Below are positions 1-6,340 of a DNA stretch of 9,767 bases, piece by piece; within the stretch, counting starts at the first letter, position 1; each line of letters opens with the position of its first letter. The position numbers were made by a program, and so were the translations under genes. The notes below the pieces were generated by a model, which worked only from the letters and a program-made list of their open reading frames with translations, had not been told where the DNA came from and ran no database searches. The DNA lies in contig NZ_UQGV01000081.1 in NCBI RefSeq assembly GCF_900540665.1, positions 1 to 9,767 of the forward strand. The letters run 5' to 3'. This DNA comes from an uncultured Catenibacterium sp. (GTDB lineage: Bacteria > Bacillota_I > Bacilli_A > Erysipelotrichales > Coprobacillaceae).

Positions 1-35
1 TTTCTGGCACTTCCATTAATGATTACAATTTTCAT
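1..35 (-). CDS. Flavodoxin-fold FMN reductase-like protein, N-terminal fragment
   Basis: Only the first 11 codons lie in the window; the gene continues past position 1. It starts at ATG (35-33) and reads MKIVIINGSAR. A short hydrophobic beta strand followed by NGSAR/K is the usual opening of NADPH-dependent FMN reductases and flavodoxin-like quinone reductases, where the turn after the first strand holds the FMN phosphate. A good ribosome binding site, GGAGG, lies about 8 nt upstream on the minus strand, which supports a real start. The gene lies downstream of the alpha/beta hydrolase in the same direction, separated by about 140 nt that hold a probable insertion-sequence relic. With so few residues the family call is an inference; another Rossmann-like protein remains possible. 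Confidence 0.5.
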   Translation of the reverse strand, partial: MKIVIINGSAR

Positions 36-61
36 GCGTGTATCCTCCAACTTCCAATTGT

Positions 62-175
62 TTTAATTCTTCTCAGTTCCACCTTCTTGCCCTTCGGACA
101 AGAAGTATCCCCCGCTCAAAGAGCTAGGTCAATTCAAATCTTCTATTGCTTTCAGCCTCTGCTGAAGACTGAAAG
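62..175 (-). mobile_element. Probable relic of an IS200/IS605-type right end (tnpB tail plus hairpins)
   Basis: This non-coding gap reads on the minus strand as a short open frame ending ...AEAESNRRFELT and a TAG stop (126-124), then a compact set of hairpins. These are GCTC-TTT-GAGC (114-124) followed by a run of G, and a 10-bp stem with a GAA loop (83-105). That last stem contains a G-U wobble on the minus strand but a C-A mismatch on the plus strand, so it folds best as minus-strand RNA or DNA. A further hairpin TTCAGC/GCTGAA sits at 151-166. A stop followed by a G-rich hairpin block is how I remember the right ends of tnpB-carrying IS605-family elements in Firmicutes, where this segment is also the scaffold of the omega RNA. 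No intact tnpB or tnpA is present. The family assignment rests on recall and is tentative; a simple intergenic hairpin cluster is the alternative. Confidence 0.42.
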
Positions 176-922
176 TTACCTTCGCTTTACTATTTCTAAT
201 AGTTTTCTCACATAATCATCTGCGTGGTTTATTGAAAACTCTCCATGATTCATATTAGGAAGAACTTGTATAAAACTATCCTGCAATTTTTCATGAATGA
301 TTTTAGCAGATTTTTTCATTGATTGCTTTTCTTTTTCTCCAACATAAATTTGAACGGTTGCTTCACACTCTCCAATGCCATCTTTTAGTGAATATACTGA
401 GTTTTCCTGTAAAAAGGCAATCATATCACTCTTTCTAATAGCACAAGTATCTTTGTAATATTCATCAAACAAATTCGACTTTATTCGTAGTGATTTGAAT
501 TGCAATTTTGAAAACCACTTATACTTTATTAAGCCATAGCAACTTCCAAACGCCGGTTTAATCATAGAATATGTAAATTTTGAAGGTATCACAAGTACAC
601 TTTCCACTATTGCATACTTACATATATCTTTGCGTTGAGATAAAATTTCAAGCAAAATCTGCCCTCCAAGCGATAGTCCTCCCATCATTAAAACAGAACC
701 GCCCAATTTGCTATTTACAAATTCTATAATATCCAAAGCATTATTCTCTATCGTTGTAAACTGCTTATCACATCCTGCATGACCATCTAATATAGGCAAA
801 ACCACATGATAATCTGTTTGAAGTCTTTCAGCAACCTCTTTGTAATTCCACCATGATAAACCGCCTCCGTGTAAGAGGATAATTACATCGCTGTTTTCTT
901 TTCCATATTCTACATAATTCAA
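176..922 (-). CDS. Alpha/beta hydrolase (serine hydrolase), 248 aa
   Basis: Cytoplasmic alpha/beta hydrolase of unknown substrate. Visible landmarks are the oxyanion-hole motif LLHGGG (residues 16-21), the nucleophile elbow G-L-S-L-G with Ser84, an acidic candidate in VGEKE (Glu196 or Glu198) and the catalytic His226 in NMNHGEFS. The length is normal for a minimal member of the fold and there is no signal peptide. The start is TTG at 922: GAGGTG (930-935) lies 7 nt upstream, and the nearby ATG is in another frame and runs straight into a stop. It follows azlD by 31 nt and may share its transcript. Glutamine codons are mixed (6 CAA, 4 CAG), unlike the CAG-dominated core genes here, which hints at a transferred gene. 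The substrate cannot be read from the sequence; esterase, lipase or thioesterase activity are all possible. Confidence 0.82.
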   Translation of the reverse strand: MNYVEYGKENSDVIILLHGGGLSWWNYKEVAERLQTDYHVVLPILDGHAGCDKQFTTIENNALDIIEFVNSKLGGSVLMMGGLSLGGQILLEILSQRKDICKYAIVESVLVIPSKFTYSMIKPAFGSCYGLIKYKWFSKLQFKSLRIKSNLFDEYYKDTCAIRKSDMIAFLQENSVYSLKDGIGECEATVQIYVGEKEKQSMKKSAKIIHEKLQDSFIQVLPNMNHGEFSINHADDYVRKLLEIVKRR

Positions 923-953
923 CCTCTTTCACCTCGCTGTAAACTTCCGATTT

Positions 954-1259
954 TTAAATCACAACCTGCACAATATAAGACGCAAGTATGGCAGCTATAG
1001 CCACAAATACCAGACCTTTTCCTTTATAACTAAAAAATACTGCAACTAGAATACCTGCACATGATTCTACTAAATTAGGTGTAGAATTAAAGACACCTGG
1101 AAAAGTCAAGGCTCCTAATACTGTATAAGGCAGGTAATATAGAGCTGAATTGATAAACTTAGATGTAATCTTCTTTCTAAAGAATGTTAGTGGTAAAAAA
1201 CGAGGCAGATAAGTAAAGAGTGCCATCACTAAGACAGCTAGTATCTGATATCTTGTCAT
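954..1259 (-). CDS. azlD: AzlD, small subunit of branched-chain amino acid exporter
   Basis: Small, very hydrophobic membrane protein of 101 aa with about four transmembrane segments, typical in size for AzlD. The line RYQILAVLVMALFTYLPRFLP near the N-terminus, with its conserved T-Y-L-P-R-x-L-P turn, and the later LPYTVLGALTFPGVF are characteristic of the family. AzlD works with AzlC as a two-component exporter of branched-chain amino acids and, in B. subtilis, of the analogue azaleucine. Its ATG overlaps the azlC stop by 4 nt (ATGA at 1259-1256), a classic sign of translational coupling. The alpha/beta hydrolase gene follows 31 nt downstream. Confidence 0.88.
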   Translation of the reverse strand: MTRYQILAVLVMALFTYLPRFLPLTFFRKKITSKFINSALYYLPYTVLGALTFPGVFNSTPNLVESCAGILVAVFFSYKGKGLVFVAIAAILASYIVQVVI

Positions 1260-1951
1260 GCTTCATCCTCCCTTGGAAATAACCAGGCTCCCATACATGT
1301 CGCAATGAGTGTTGCACTAATCAAGCGTACTCCAGTACTCATGACATTAAATAATGGCACATAAGTAAAGAGTGTATGAACTCCAATAGAAATTAATACC
1401 ACTATAGTGACTGGCATTGAATCCTTCATTGCAGGCACAATAAGAGCTAAGAACATACCATATAAAGCAATTCCCATAGCACCTTGCAGTGCTAAGGGCA
1501 ATAAGCCCATAATAAATTCTCCAGCAAGAGTACCTCCTATCCATCCTATAATAGGTGTAAGAATAAAGCCGCACATAAACTTAAATGTCAGTTTACCTGG
1601 CTGTAAGCTCGCTAACGCAAATGTTTCATCTGTAATACCAAAAGAGATGATCATACGTTCAACTGTATTCATCTTCTCATCAATCTTCTGCGATAAAGAG
1701 AGACTCATCAAGAAATATCTAAAATTAATCAAAAATAGTGTTATTGCGATTTCTAGATAAGTACTATCAGATAAAATCAGCTGAACACCTGCAAACTGTC
1801 CTGAACTTGTTAAGTTTGTAAGAGATATAAAAGTGGCCAATCCAATGGGCAGGCCACTTGAGACACATAATACTCCAAAAGAAAAGGCAACTGGAAAGTA
1901 TCCTAATGCAATGGGAATACTTTTCTTCATTCCTTTCATCATTTCATTCAT
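1256..1951 (-). CDS. azlC: AzlC, large subunit of branched-chain amino acid exporter
   Basis: Integral membrane protein of 231 aa and the partner of AzlD. The N-terminal signature IPIALGYFPVAFSFGVL (residues 12-28) and the following SGLPIGLATFISLTNLTSSGQF match AzlC/YgaZ family exporters, as does the FGITDETFALAS stretch in the middle. Known members export L-valine and other branched-chain amino acids, often as a safety valve when peptides flood the cell. The start at ATG 1951 is preceded by a weak GGTGAT-like site; the in-frame ATGs just downstream have no better site. It lies 38 nt after the MazF-like gene with no terminator seen between them, so the two may share a transcript. Glutamine codons are mostly CAG, as in the core genes. 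No Lrp-type regulator gene is adjacent. Confidence 0.9.
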   Translation of the reverse strand: MNEMMKGMKKSIPIALGYFPVAFSFGVLCVSSGLPIGLATFISLTNLTSSGQFAGVQLILSDSTYLEIAITLFLINFRYFLMSLSLSQKIDEKMNTVERMIISFGITDETFALASLQPGKLTFKFMCGFILTPIIGWIGGTLAGEFIMGLLPLALQGAMGIALYGMFLALIVPAMKDSMPVTIVVLISIGVHTLFTYVPLFNVMSTGVRLISATLIATCMGAWLFPREDEA

Positions 1952-1989
1952 GTTTCATCACCACGAGTATCATAGCATAAATAGGCATG

Positions 1990-2514
1990 TTAAAATAAGT
2001 GTTCTATTATGAATTTTCTAATTTCTTCTTGATCATCACATACATTATAGAACGGTTTGCGACAATCCAGTCTTTGAATATCTACTGTACGTAAATCAGT
2101 TAATTGCATTCTAGAATGTGTAATCATGCCATGGTCATCTAGGACTGTTAAGTCCTTTTCAAAATGTGGATTGACTGGTGATGATTCTTTTTTTATGGAT
2201 GTACAAGGTATGATCAACATCTTATAGCCTAGATCTTTCACAACATAGCACCAATGCCCATCCATGAGTTCCTTAGGAAATCCTCTACCAATATTAAAAT
2301 AAGCCATCTGATGTTCTTTAGGACGCTTATGGACATGATAATAAGTATCTGATGGAGATCCATCCTTTACTAAGGAACAATAAAAATAAGATAACTGGCT
2401 TGTTTGATGCAATAAAGAACGTGAATACTTCTCAGCATCATATAAACCACTCTCATCAAGCTTATTCAAATATTTTTTGAGTTCTTCAATATTCCCTTCT
2501 AAATCTTCTTTCAT
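1990..2514 (-). CDS. MazF/PemK-like protein without visible antitoxin, 174 aa
   Basis: The central part (about residues 70-150) resembles the MazF/PemK beta-barrel: AYFNIGRGFPKELMDGHWCYVV corresponds to the family's opening strand and G-x-E-x-x-G-x-H turn, LIIPCTS (100-106) to the V-x-P-x-T-S strand, and SRMQLTDLRTVDIQRL (134-149) to the closing S-x-x-x-x-x-x-x-R-T-I-x-x-x-R-L region. Canonical members are mRNA-cutting toxins. This protein is longer than the usual ~115 aa, with a helical N-terminal extension of about 65 residues, and no small antitoxin gene lies next to it. Its ATG at 2514 has a strong AGGAGG site 9 nt upstream. It is the first gene of the leftward group and is transcribed away from glmS. 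Glutamine codons lean to CAA. Toxin activity is inference; a regulatory or domesticated nuclease is equally possible. Confidence 0.52.
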   Translation of the reverse strand: MKEDLEGNIEELKKYLNKLDESGLYDAEKYSRSLLHQTSQLSYFYCSLVKDGSPSDTYYHVHKRPKEHQMAYFNIGRGFPKELMDGHWCYVVKDLGYKMLIIPCTSIKKESSPVNPHFEKDLTVLDDHGMITHSRMQLTDLRTVDIQRLDCRKPFYNVCDDQEEIRKFIIEHLF

Positions 2515-2607
2515 ATAAATATTCCTCCTACTCTTATATATACTTTTAATTTTTCTATATTTCTCTGTAATTTGTATATAAAGTTTTATATCGTTTTCAT
2601 ATTTTTA

Positions 2608-2621
2608 AAATATCAATATTT
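2608..2621. repeat. Short inverted repeat upstream of glmS promoter
   Basis: AAATAT-CA-ATATTT is a perfect 6-bp inverted repeat ending 4 nt before the glmS -35 box, inside the AT-rich divergent region between the MazF-like gene and glmS. It could be an operator, but such short AT-only palindromes arise easily by chance. The rest of 2521-2625 is AT-rich and must hold the leftward promoter; I could not choose a single convincing -35/-10 pair there. Confidence 0.25.
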
Positions 2622-2625
2622 CTGA

Positions 2626-2653
2626 TTGATTTATCCTAATTCACGTATATAAT
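2626..2653 (+). promoter_or_regulatory. Sigma-A-type promoter for glmS
   Basis: TTGATT (2626-2631) and TATAAT (2648-2653) are separated by 16 nt. The expected start near 2660 leaves about 27 nt of RNA before the ribozyme cleavage site, as is usual for glmS leaders. Confidence 0.75.
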
Positions 2654-2685
2654 AATCACCGTTAAGATAAAGTGATGAACTATAA

Positions 2686-2815
2686 AGCGCCAGGACTTAT
2701 TTAAGTTGACGAGGACTAGATTAATCGAACAATTCGGCGGATGGTCTAGAGGCATAGTACTGCCTAAACGATGAATAAAAACATTGAGTGATCAATGAAC
2801 AGATTTCATCAGGTA
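2686..2815 (+). ncRNA. glmS ribozyme/riboswitch (self-cleaving, GlcN6P-responsive)
   Basis: The leader carries the conserved core of the glmS ribozyme. The A|GCGCC cleavage site lies between A2686 and G2687. It is followed by a very short P1 (ACTT 2695-2698 with AAGT 2703-2706), GACGAGG, a P2-type helix CTAGA/TCTAG (2716-2720 with 2745-2749) enclosing ATCGAA and TTCGGCGGATG, a P3 hairpin AGGCA/TGCCT (2750-2765), and a P4/P4.1 arm. In that arm GATGAA (2770-2775) pairs with TTCATC (2805-2810), and CATTGA pairs with TCAATG (2782-2797). In known examples glucosamine-6-phosphate acts as coenzyme for cleavage, and the cut mRNA is then degraded, giving feedback on GlmS. The position directly upstream of glmS fits. 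Helix boundaries were folded by eye. Confidence 0.95.
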
Positions 2816-2854
2816 CTCCTTTGTTTTAACGTTTTTATTCCACAAAACAAGGAG
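2816..2854 (+). promoter_or_regulatory. Hairpin that can cover the glmS ribosome binding site
   Basis: Directly after the ribozyme, CTCC-T-TTGTTTT (2816-2827, T2820 bulged) can pair with AAAACAA-GGAG (2844-2854), leaving a 16-nt loop. The 3' arm contains most of the GGAGG site (2851-2855) used by glmS, so the stem would hide it. Seen by eye; its stability against the ribozyme fold is not computed. Confidence 0.45.
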
Positions 2855-2863
2855 GACAAGATT

Positions 2864-4663
2864 ATGTGTGGTATTACAGCTTATTGTGGCAATGGTGAAG
2901 CCCTACCATTTTTAATTCAGGGTTTAGCAAAACTAGAATATAGAGGATATGACTCTGCAGGTGTAACAGTATTGAATAACGTACTTACAACTGTAAAATG
3001 TAAAGGTCGTTTAAAGAACTTAGAAGAAAAGTTAAAAGATCATGATATGACTGGTCATGTAGGTATTGGTCATACAAGATGGGCAACTCATGGTATCCCT
3101 TCTAACTTAAATTCACATCCTCATACAAATCCAGATAATACTCTTTCTATTGTACACAATGGCATCATTGAAAACTATAGAGAATTAAAAGATATTTTGT
3201 TAGAAAAGGGTTATTCATTCCAGAGTGAAACAGATTCAGAAGTTGTTGTTATGTGTTTAGACTATTTCTATGAAGGTGATCTTCTAGAAGCAGTGAAGAA
3301 AACATTGAACTGTATTGATGGAAGCTATGCTTTATGTATTGTTTCTACAGAACATCCTGATGAAGTTGTAGTTGCTAAAAAGGCTAGTCCACTCGTTATT
3401 GGACGTACTGAAGATGCAAGTGTTGCAGCCAGTGATATTCCAGCTTTACTTTCTTATACTAAAGATGTTTATTTCCTAGATGATTTAGAAATGGCTGTAT
3501 TAAAGAAAGACAGCATTACTTTCTATAATAAAGATGGTGAAGAAATCAAAAAAGAAATGACTACTATTCCTTATGATATGGAAGCTGCTCAGAAGAATGG
3601 TTTTGATACATATATGTTAAAGGAAATCAATGAACAGCCTCATGTCATCCAGGAAACTTTAAGAGGTCGTATTTTTGAGAAATCTATTGTTTTAGATGAA
3701 TTAAAAGACGTTGATTTCAATAAGTTCAATAAGGTTTATTATGTAGCATGTGGTACTGCTTATCATGCAGGATTATGTGGTGCATCTATTCTTGAACGTG
3801 CCACTCGTTTACCAGTTCTTACTCAGGTAGCTAGTGAATTCCGTTATAATGATCCAATTATCGATGAAAAGACTCTATGCATCTTTGTATCACAGTCTGG
3901 TGAAACAGCTGATACTCTTGCTGCATTAAAGCTTGCAAATGAAAAAGGATGTACAACTATTGCAGTTACTAACGTATTAGGCTCTACTATTTCTAGAGAA
4001 GCACAGCATACACTTTATACTTGTGCAGGACCTGAAATTGCAGTTGCCTCTACTAAGGCTTATACTACTCAGTTAGTATTACTTACTTTAATCGCATTAT
4101 ATATTGCAGATAACAGAGGAGACGTAGTAGATACTGATTTAATCGAACAGTTAAATAACCTTCCAGAATATGTATCTAAGTTAATTGATGATGAAGCTAT
4201 CTTTGAAAACTATGCAAAAGCATTAAAAGACAAGCATGACTGCTACTTTATTGGTAGAAGCTTAGATTATGCAAGTGTCTTAGAAGGTGCTTTAAAGCTT
4301 AAGGAAGTTTCTTATGTACATGCTGATGCTTATATTGCTGGTGAATTAAAACATGGTCCTATCGCCTTAATTGAACCAGGTACTGTAGTGATTGCAGTAG
4401 CAACTCAGCCTCATGTTGCAGCTAAGACTATTTCTAATATCCAGGAAACAATCGCAAGAGGTGCTGAAGTCATTCTATTTACTGTAGAAGGACAGGAAGT
4501 AAGTGGTGTAGAAAACATCTACTATCTTCCAGATATCAACCCATTATTACAGAGTGTGCTTGTCGCAATCCCATTACAGTTAATTGCATATCATACAGCA
4601 TGCATTAAGGGCTGTGATGTAGATAAACCTCGTAACCTTGCCAAATCAGTCACTGTAGAATAA
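2864..4663 (+). CDS. glmS: Glutamine-fructose-6-phosphate aminotransferase (isomerizing), 599 aa
   Basis: Makes glucosamine-6-phosphate from fructose-6-phosphate and glutamine, the first step towards UDP-GlcNAc for peptidoglycan. The start is ATG 2864, not an in-frame upstream ATG at 2795: GGAGG lies 8 nt before it, and the protein must begin Met-Cys so that Cys2 becomes the N-terminal nucleophile of the glutaminase domain. Visible motifs are LEYRGYDSAG (24-33), HTRWATHG (70-77), HNG (98-100), the first SIS domain with CGTAYHAG (from 296) and SQSGET (343-348), the second SIS domain with LKHGP (to 499), and the C-terminal PRNLAKSVTVE that enters the isomerase site. Length is normal. Every glutamine codon I checked is CAG. 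It is a single-gene unit between its own promoter and a terminator and is controlled by the ribozyme in its leader. Confidence 0.98.
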   Translation: MCGITAYCGNGEALPFLIQGLAKLEYRGYDSAGVTVLNNVLTTVKCKGRLKNLEEKLKDHDMTGHVGIGHTRWATHGIPSNLNSHPHTNPDNTLSIVHNGIIENYRELKDILLEKGYSFQSETDSEVVVMCLDYFYEGDLLEAVKKTLNCIDGSYALCIVSTEHPDEVVVAKKASPLVIGRTEDASVAASDIPALLSYTKDVYFLDDLEMAVLKKDSITFYNKDGEEIKKEMTTIPYDMEAAQKNGFDTYMLKEINEQPHVIQETLRGRIFEKSIVLDELKDVDFNKFNKVYYVACGTAYHAGLCGASILERATRLPVLTQVASEFRYNDPIIDEKTLCIFVSQSGETADTLAALKLANEKGCTTIAVTNVLGSTISREAQHTLYTCAGPEIAVASTKAYTTQLVLLTLIALYIADNRGDVVDTDLIEQLNNLPEYVSKLIDDEAIFENYAKALKDKHDCYFIGRSLDYASVLEGALKLKEVSYVHADAYIAGELKHGPIALIEPGTVVIAVATQPHVAAKTISNIQETIARGAEVILFTVEGQEVSGVENIYYLPDINPLLQSVLVAIPLQLIAYHTACIKGCDVDKPRNLAKSVTVE

Positions 4664-4690
4664 CGAACGGAGAACTCCGTTCGTTTTTTC
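4662..4690 (+). terminator. Intrinsic terminator of glmS
   Basis: A perfect 10-bp stem AACGAACGGA/TCCGTTCGTT (4662-4671 with 4676-4685) with a GAAC loop is followed by a run of six T (4684-4689). The stem begins inside the glmS stop codon. Confidence 0.92.
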
Positions 4691-4719
4691 TTCACATCAA
4701 TAATAAAAAAATGTATAAT
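4691..4719 (+). promoter_or_regulatory. Promoter of the TPR/cold-shock gene
   Basis: TTCACA (4691-4696) and TATAAT (4714-4719) are separated by 17 nt. The -35 box begins right after the glmS terminator T-run. The predicted transcription start near 4726 lies only about 13 nt before the GTG start codon, so the leader is almost nothing but the AGGGGTGAT ribosome binding site. Confidence 0.7.
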
Positions 4720-4738
4720 ATCTCGTAGGGGTGATAAT

Positions 4739-5986
4739 GTGGAAGAATCAAAAGTAAAAGATTTAACGGCTTATAAGAACCGTTTCGAAGAGGACGCCTC
4801 TTCATTCAGCGAATTCCAGGCACGTGATTTCGTTAAAGAATTAAAGGATCAGGGTAAGACTGATGAAGCTATTGAAGTAGGAAGAACATTCCTTGAAATG
4901 GCACCAGAATTGAAAGGATATATCAATTATTTTGGCTATGCTCTTTATAATAAGTATATCAACATCAGTGATGAAGAAATTTCTAAGAACGAAAGTTTAT
5001 TCTATGGTATCTTAGAAGAAATCGCTAAATATTGTAAGCAGGAGAGATATTCTCCACTTGAAGCTGCAGTCAATAAGGCTATTAAGCATGTATTAAAGGC
5101 TAATCCAGTAGACTATAAGAAGTTATCTGAATTATTAGACTACTTAGATGCACCTACTCTAGAAGATAAGCCATTTGTTAATAAAGATGGTAAAGAATTC
5201 GAAAGTAAGAAAGAAAAATGGTATCGTATGAAAGTACGTGCATTATATGAACTTGAATCATATAGAGCATGTGTTGAAACTGCAAACATTGCTTTCACTT
5301 ATAACTTAAAGTGGCATTATAACAACCTTAACTGGGTTAAATATTATCGTGCAAGCTCTCTAGTTGAACTTGGACGTTATGAAGAAGCTGAAAATGAATT
5401 CATCGCTTTACAGGGGCATTTCAATGCAGTTGATTCATTTGAAATCCTTTATAAGCTTTATATGAATACTAATCGTGAAGATGATGCTTATACACTTCTT
5501 GTTGATAAGTTCTTCAAGGGTGGATTCGATTATAAGAATATCGAAGATTATAAGAAGATTTCAGCAATGGCAAAGGCTAAGGGTCAGGATAAGGCTCGTG
5601 CTCTTGCAGAATGCCTCATTAAGAAGCTAGAAGAAGAAAATGGTAATACTTATGAAGCAGATGTTGATTTAGCTGATTATGCTGATTTAAGTGCCAGCGA
5701 TGCATTTGATCGTGTATACAGTGAAGTCATCTATCATCTTGAAAACTACATTACTCGTCATGAAGGTAAAGTAGTATTCTACAACCATGATAAGAGCTTT
5801 GGTAGTATCTTCCAAGATGGTGAAGAAAACTTATTCTTCAGACAGGCTGATTTCCTTGATGATGAAGAAGTTGAAAAGTATGACGTTGTTGAATACAGCG
5901 TAATTAAGACTTATGATAGAAAGCGTCAGCAGATGAGTTCTAAAGCTGTCCTTTTAAAAGTTCTTTACGAAGAAATCAACTACTAA
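4739..5986 (+). CDS. TPR-like repeat protein with C-terminal cold-shock-like domain, 415 aa
   Basis: The first ~340 residues are helical and TPR-like: DQGKTDEAIEVGRTFLEMAP (about 37-56) and ALYELESYRACVETANIAF, then YYRASSLVELGRYEEAENEF, show the spaced small and aromatic residues of tetratricopeptide helices. From residue 343 the pattern changes to a cold-shock/OB fold: GKVVFYN matches G-K-V-K-W-F-N, KSFGSI matches RNP1 K-G-F-G-F-I, and ENLFFR matches RNP2 D-V-F-V-H, so some but not all RNA-stacking aromatics are kept. It is cytoplasmic with no signal peptide. The start is GTG 4739, 5 nt after GGGGTG; an overlapping ATG at 4737 is out of frame and closes quickly. Glutamines are nearly all CAG (8 of 9). 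It has its own promoter and terminator. A role as an RNA-associated scaffold is inference; I recognise no named homologue. Confidence 0.8.
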   Translation: MEESKVKDLTAYKNRFEEDASSFSEFQARDFVKELKDQGKTDEAIEVGRTFLEMAPELKGYINYFGYALYNKYINISDEEISKNESLFYGILEEIAKYCKQERYSPLEAAVNKAIKHVLKANPVDYKKLSELLDYLDAPTLEDKPFVNKDGKEFESKKEKWYRMKVRALYELESYRACVETANIAFTYNLKWHYNNLNWVKYYRASSLVELGRYEEAENEFIALQGHFNAVDSFEILYKLYMNTNREDDAYTLLVDKFFKGGFDYKNIEDYKKISAMAKAKGQDKARALAECLIKKLEEENGNTYEADVDLADYADLSASDAFDRVYSEVIYHLENYITRHEGKVVFYNHDKSFGSIFQDGEENLFFRQADFLDDEEVEKYDVVEYSVIKTYDRKRQQMSSKAVLLKVLYEEINY

Positions 5987-6011
5987 GAGCAGAAATATCT
6001 GCTCTTTTTTC
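5986..6011 (+). terminator. Intrinsic terminator of the TPR/cold-shock gene
   Basis: An 8-bp stem AGAGCAGA/TCTGCTCT (5986-5993 with 5998-6005), AATA loop, and a run of six T (6005-6010). It starts at the last base of the stop codon. Confidence 0.9.
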
Positions 6012-6054
6012 TTATATTCTATTTTAGTTTTTCCCTAACTTTTGAAACTTTTAT

Positions 6055-6083
6055 TTGACTTTTCCTTAATATACCTATATTAT
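6055..6083 (+). promoter_or_regulatory. Promoter of the T-box-controlled ABC transporter operon
   Basis: TTGACT (6055-6060) and TATTAT (6078-6083) with a 17-nt spacer. The start would fall near 6090, giving a leader of about 250 nt before the first gene. TATATT at 6076 is an alternative -10 with a shorter spacer. Confidence 0.7.
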
Positions 6084-6101
6084 GTTTTTATATTATAAAA
6101 A

Positions 6102-6309
6102 CAGAGAAATGACATAGTAGAGAAATGTGTGGCATAAGAGATATGATGGCTGGTGAGAATCATACGCAGACATTCTTGAATTCACCATGGAGTTGGAAGT
6201 ACAAAATACTTCCCGGGTTGCCCGTTATTGCTATTTAGTGAGGTTAGTCAATGACTAATGAACTAGAGGTGGTACCGCGATAATTCGCCCTCTTGGGGTG
6301 GATTTTTTT
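6102..6309 (+). promoter_or_regulatory. T-box riboswitch, predicted tRNA-Phe specific
   Basis: The leader holds all parts of a T-box. In Stem I, AGTA (6116-6119) and GAA (6178-6180) form the loop-E motif of the specifier loop, followed by UUC (6181-6183) and ACC; UUC is the predicted specifier and codes for Phe. The upper Stem I helix pairs 6124-6131 with 6167-6174, with one mismatch. Its tip is TATGAT/ATCATA (6142-6164) closing the conserved GGCTGGTGAGA loop. Next come a hairpin GGAAGTA/TACTTCC (6195-6213) and Stem III CGGG-TTG-CCCG (6214-6224). The antiterminator pairs GAGG (6266-6269) with CCTC (6289-6292) and GCG with CGC around the TGGTACC bulge (6270-6276). The UGGU there fits an acceptor end with discriminator A, as tRNA-Phe has and tRNA-Trp lacks. 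Uncharged tRNA would stabilise the antiterminator and switch on the ABC operon. Confidence 0.92.
6282..6309 (+). terminator. T-box conditional terminator
   Basis: AATTCGCCC (6282-6290) pairs with GGGTGGATT (6296-6304), with two wobbles and a 5-nt loop, followed by a T run ending at 6309. It shares CGCCCTC with the antiterminator, so the two folds exclude each other. It lies 31 nt before the first gene of the operon. Confidence 0.88.
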
Positions 6310-6340
6310 GTTTTTAGGGGAAAAAAGGGAGGAATCTATT

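Noticed and set aside
1347..1760. Open frames inside azlC on both strands
   Set aside because: They overlap a well-supported membrane protein gene in other frames, have no ribosome binding sites and show no family features.
2795..2863. Upstream in-frame ATG extending GlmS by 23 residues
   Set aside because: It lies inside the ribozyme P4 arm, has no ribosome binding site, and would block the required N-terminal Cys of the glutaminase domain.
6085..6101. TTTTTAT/ATAAAAA inverted repeat just after the ABC operon promoter
   Set aside because: Only A/T pairs, at the transcription start; most likely base composition rather than an operator or terminator.
6270..6276. Possibility that the T-box senses tRNA-Trp, as in other TrpXYZ operons
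   Set aside because: The bulge is UGGU (fits discriminator A) rather than UGGC, and no UGG codon follows GAA in the specifier loop.
6293..6340. TTG start extending the binding lipoprotein by 16 residues
   Set aside because: It falls in the loop of the T-box terminator; the ATG at 6341 has a good GGGAGG site and gives a proper lipoprotein signal.
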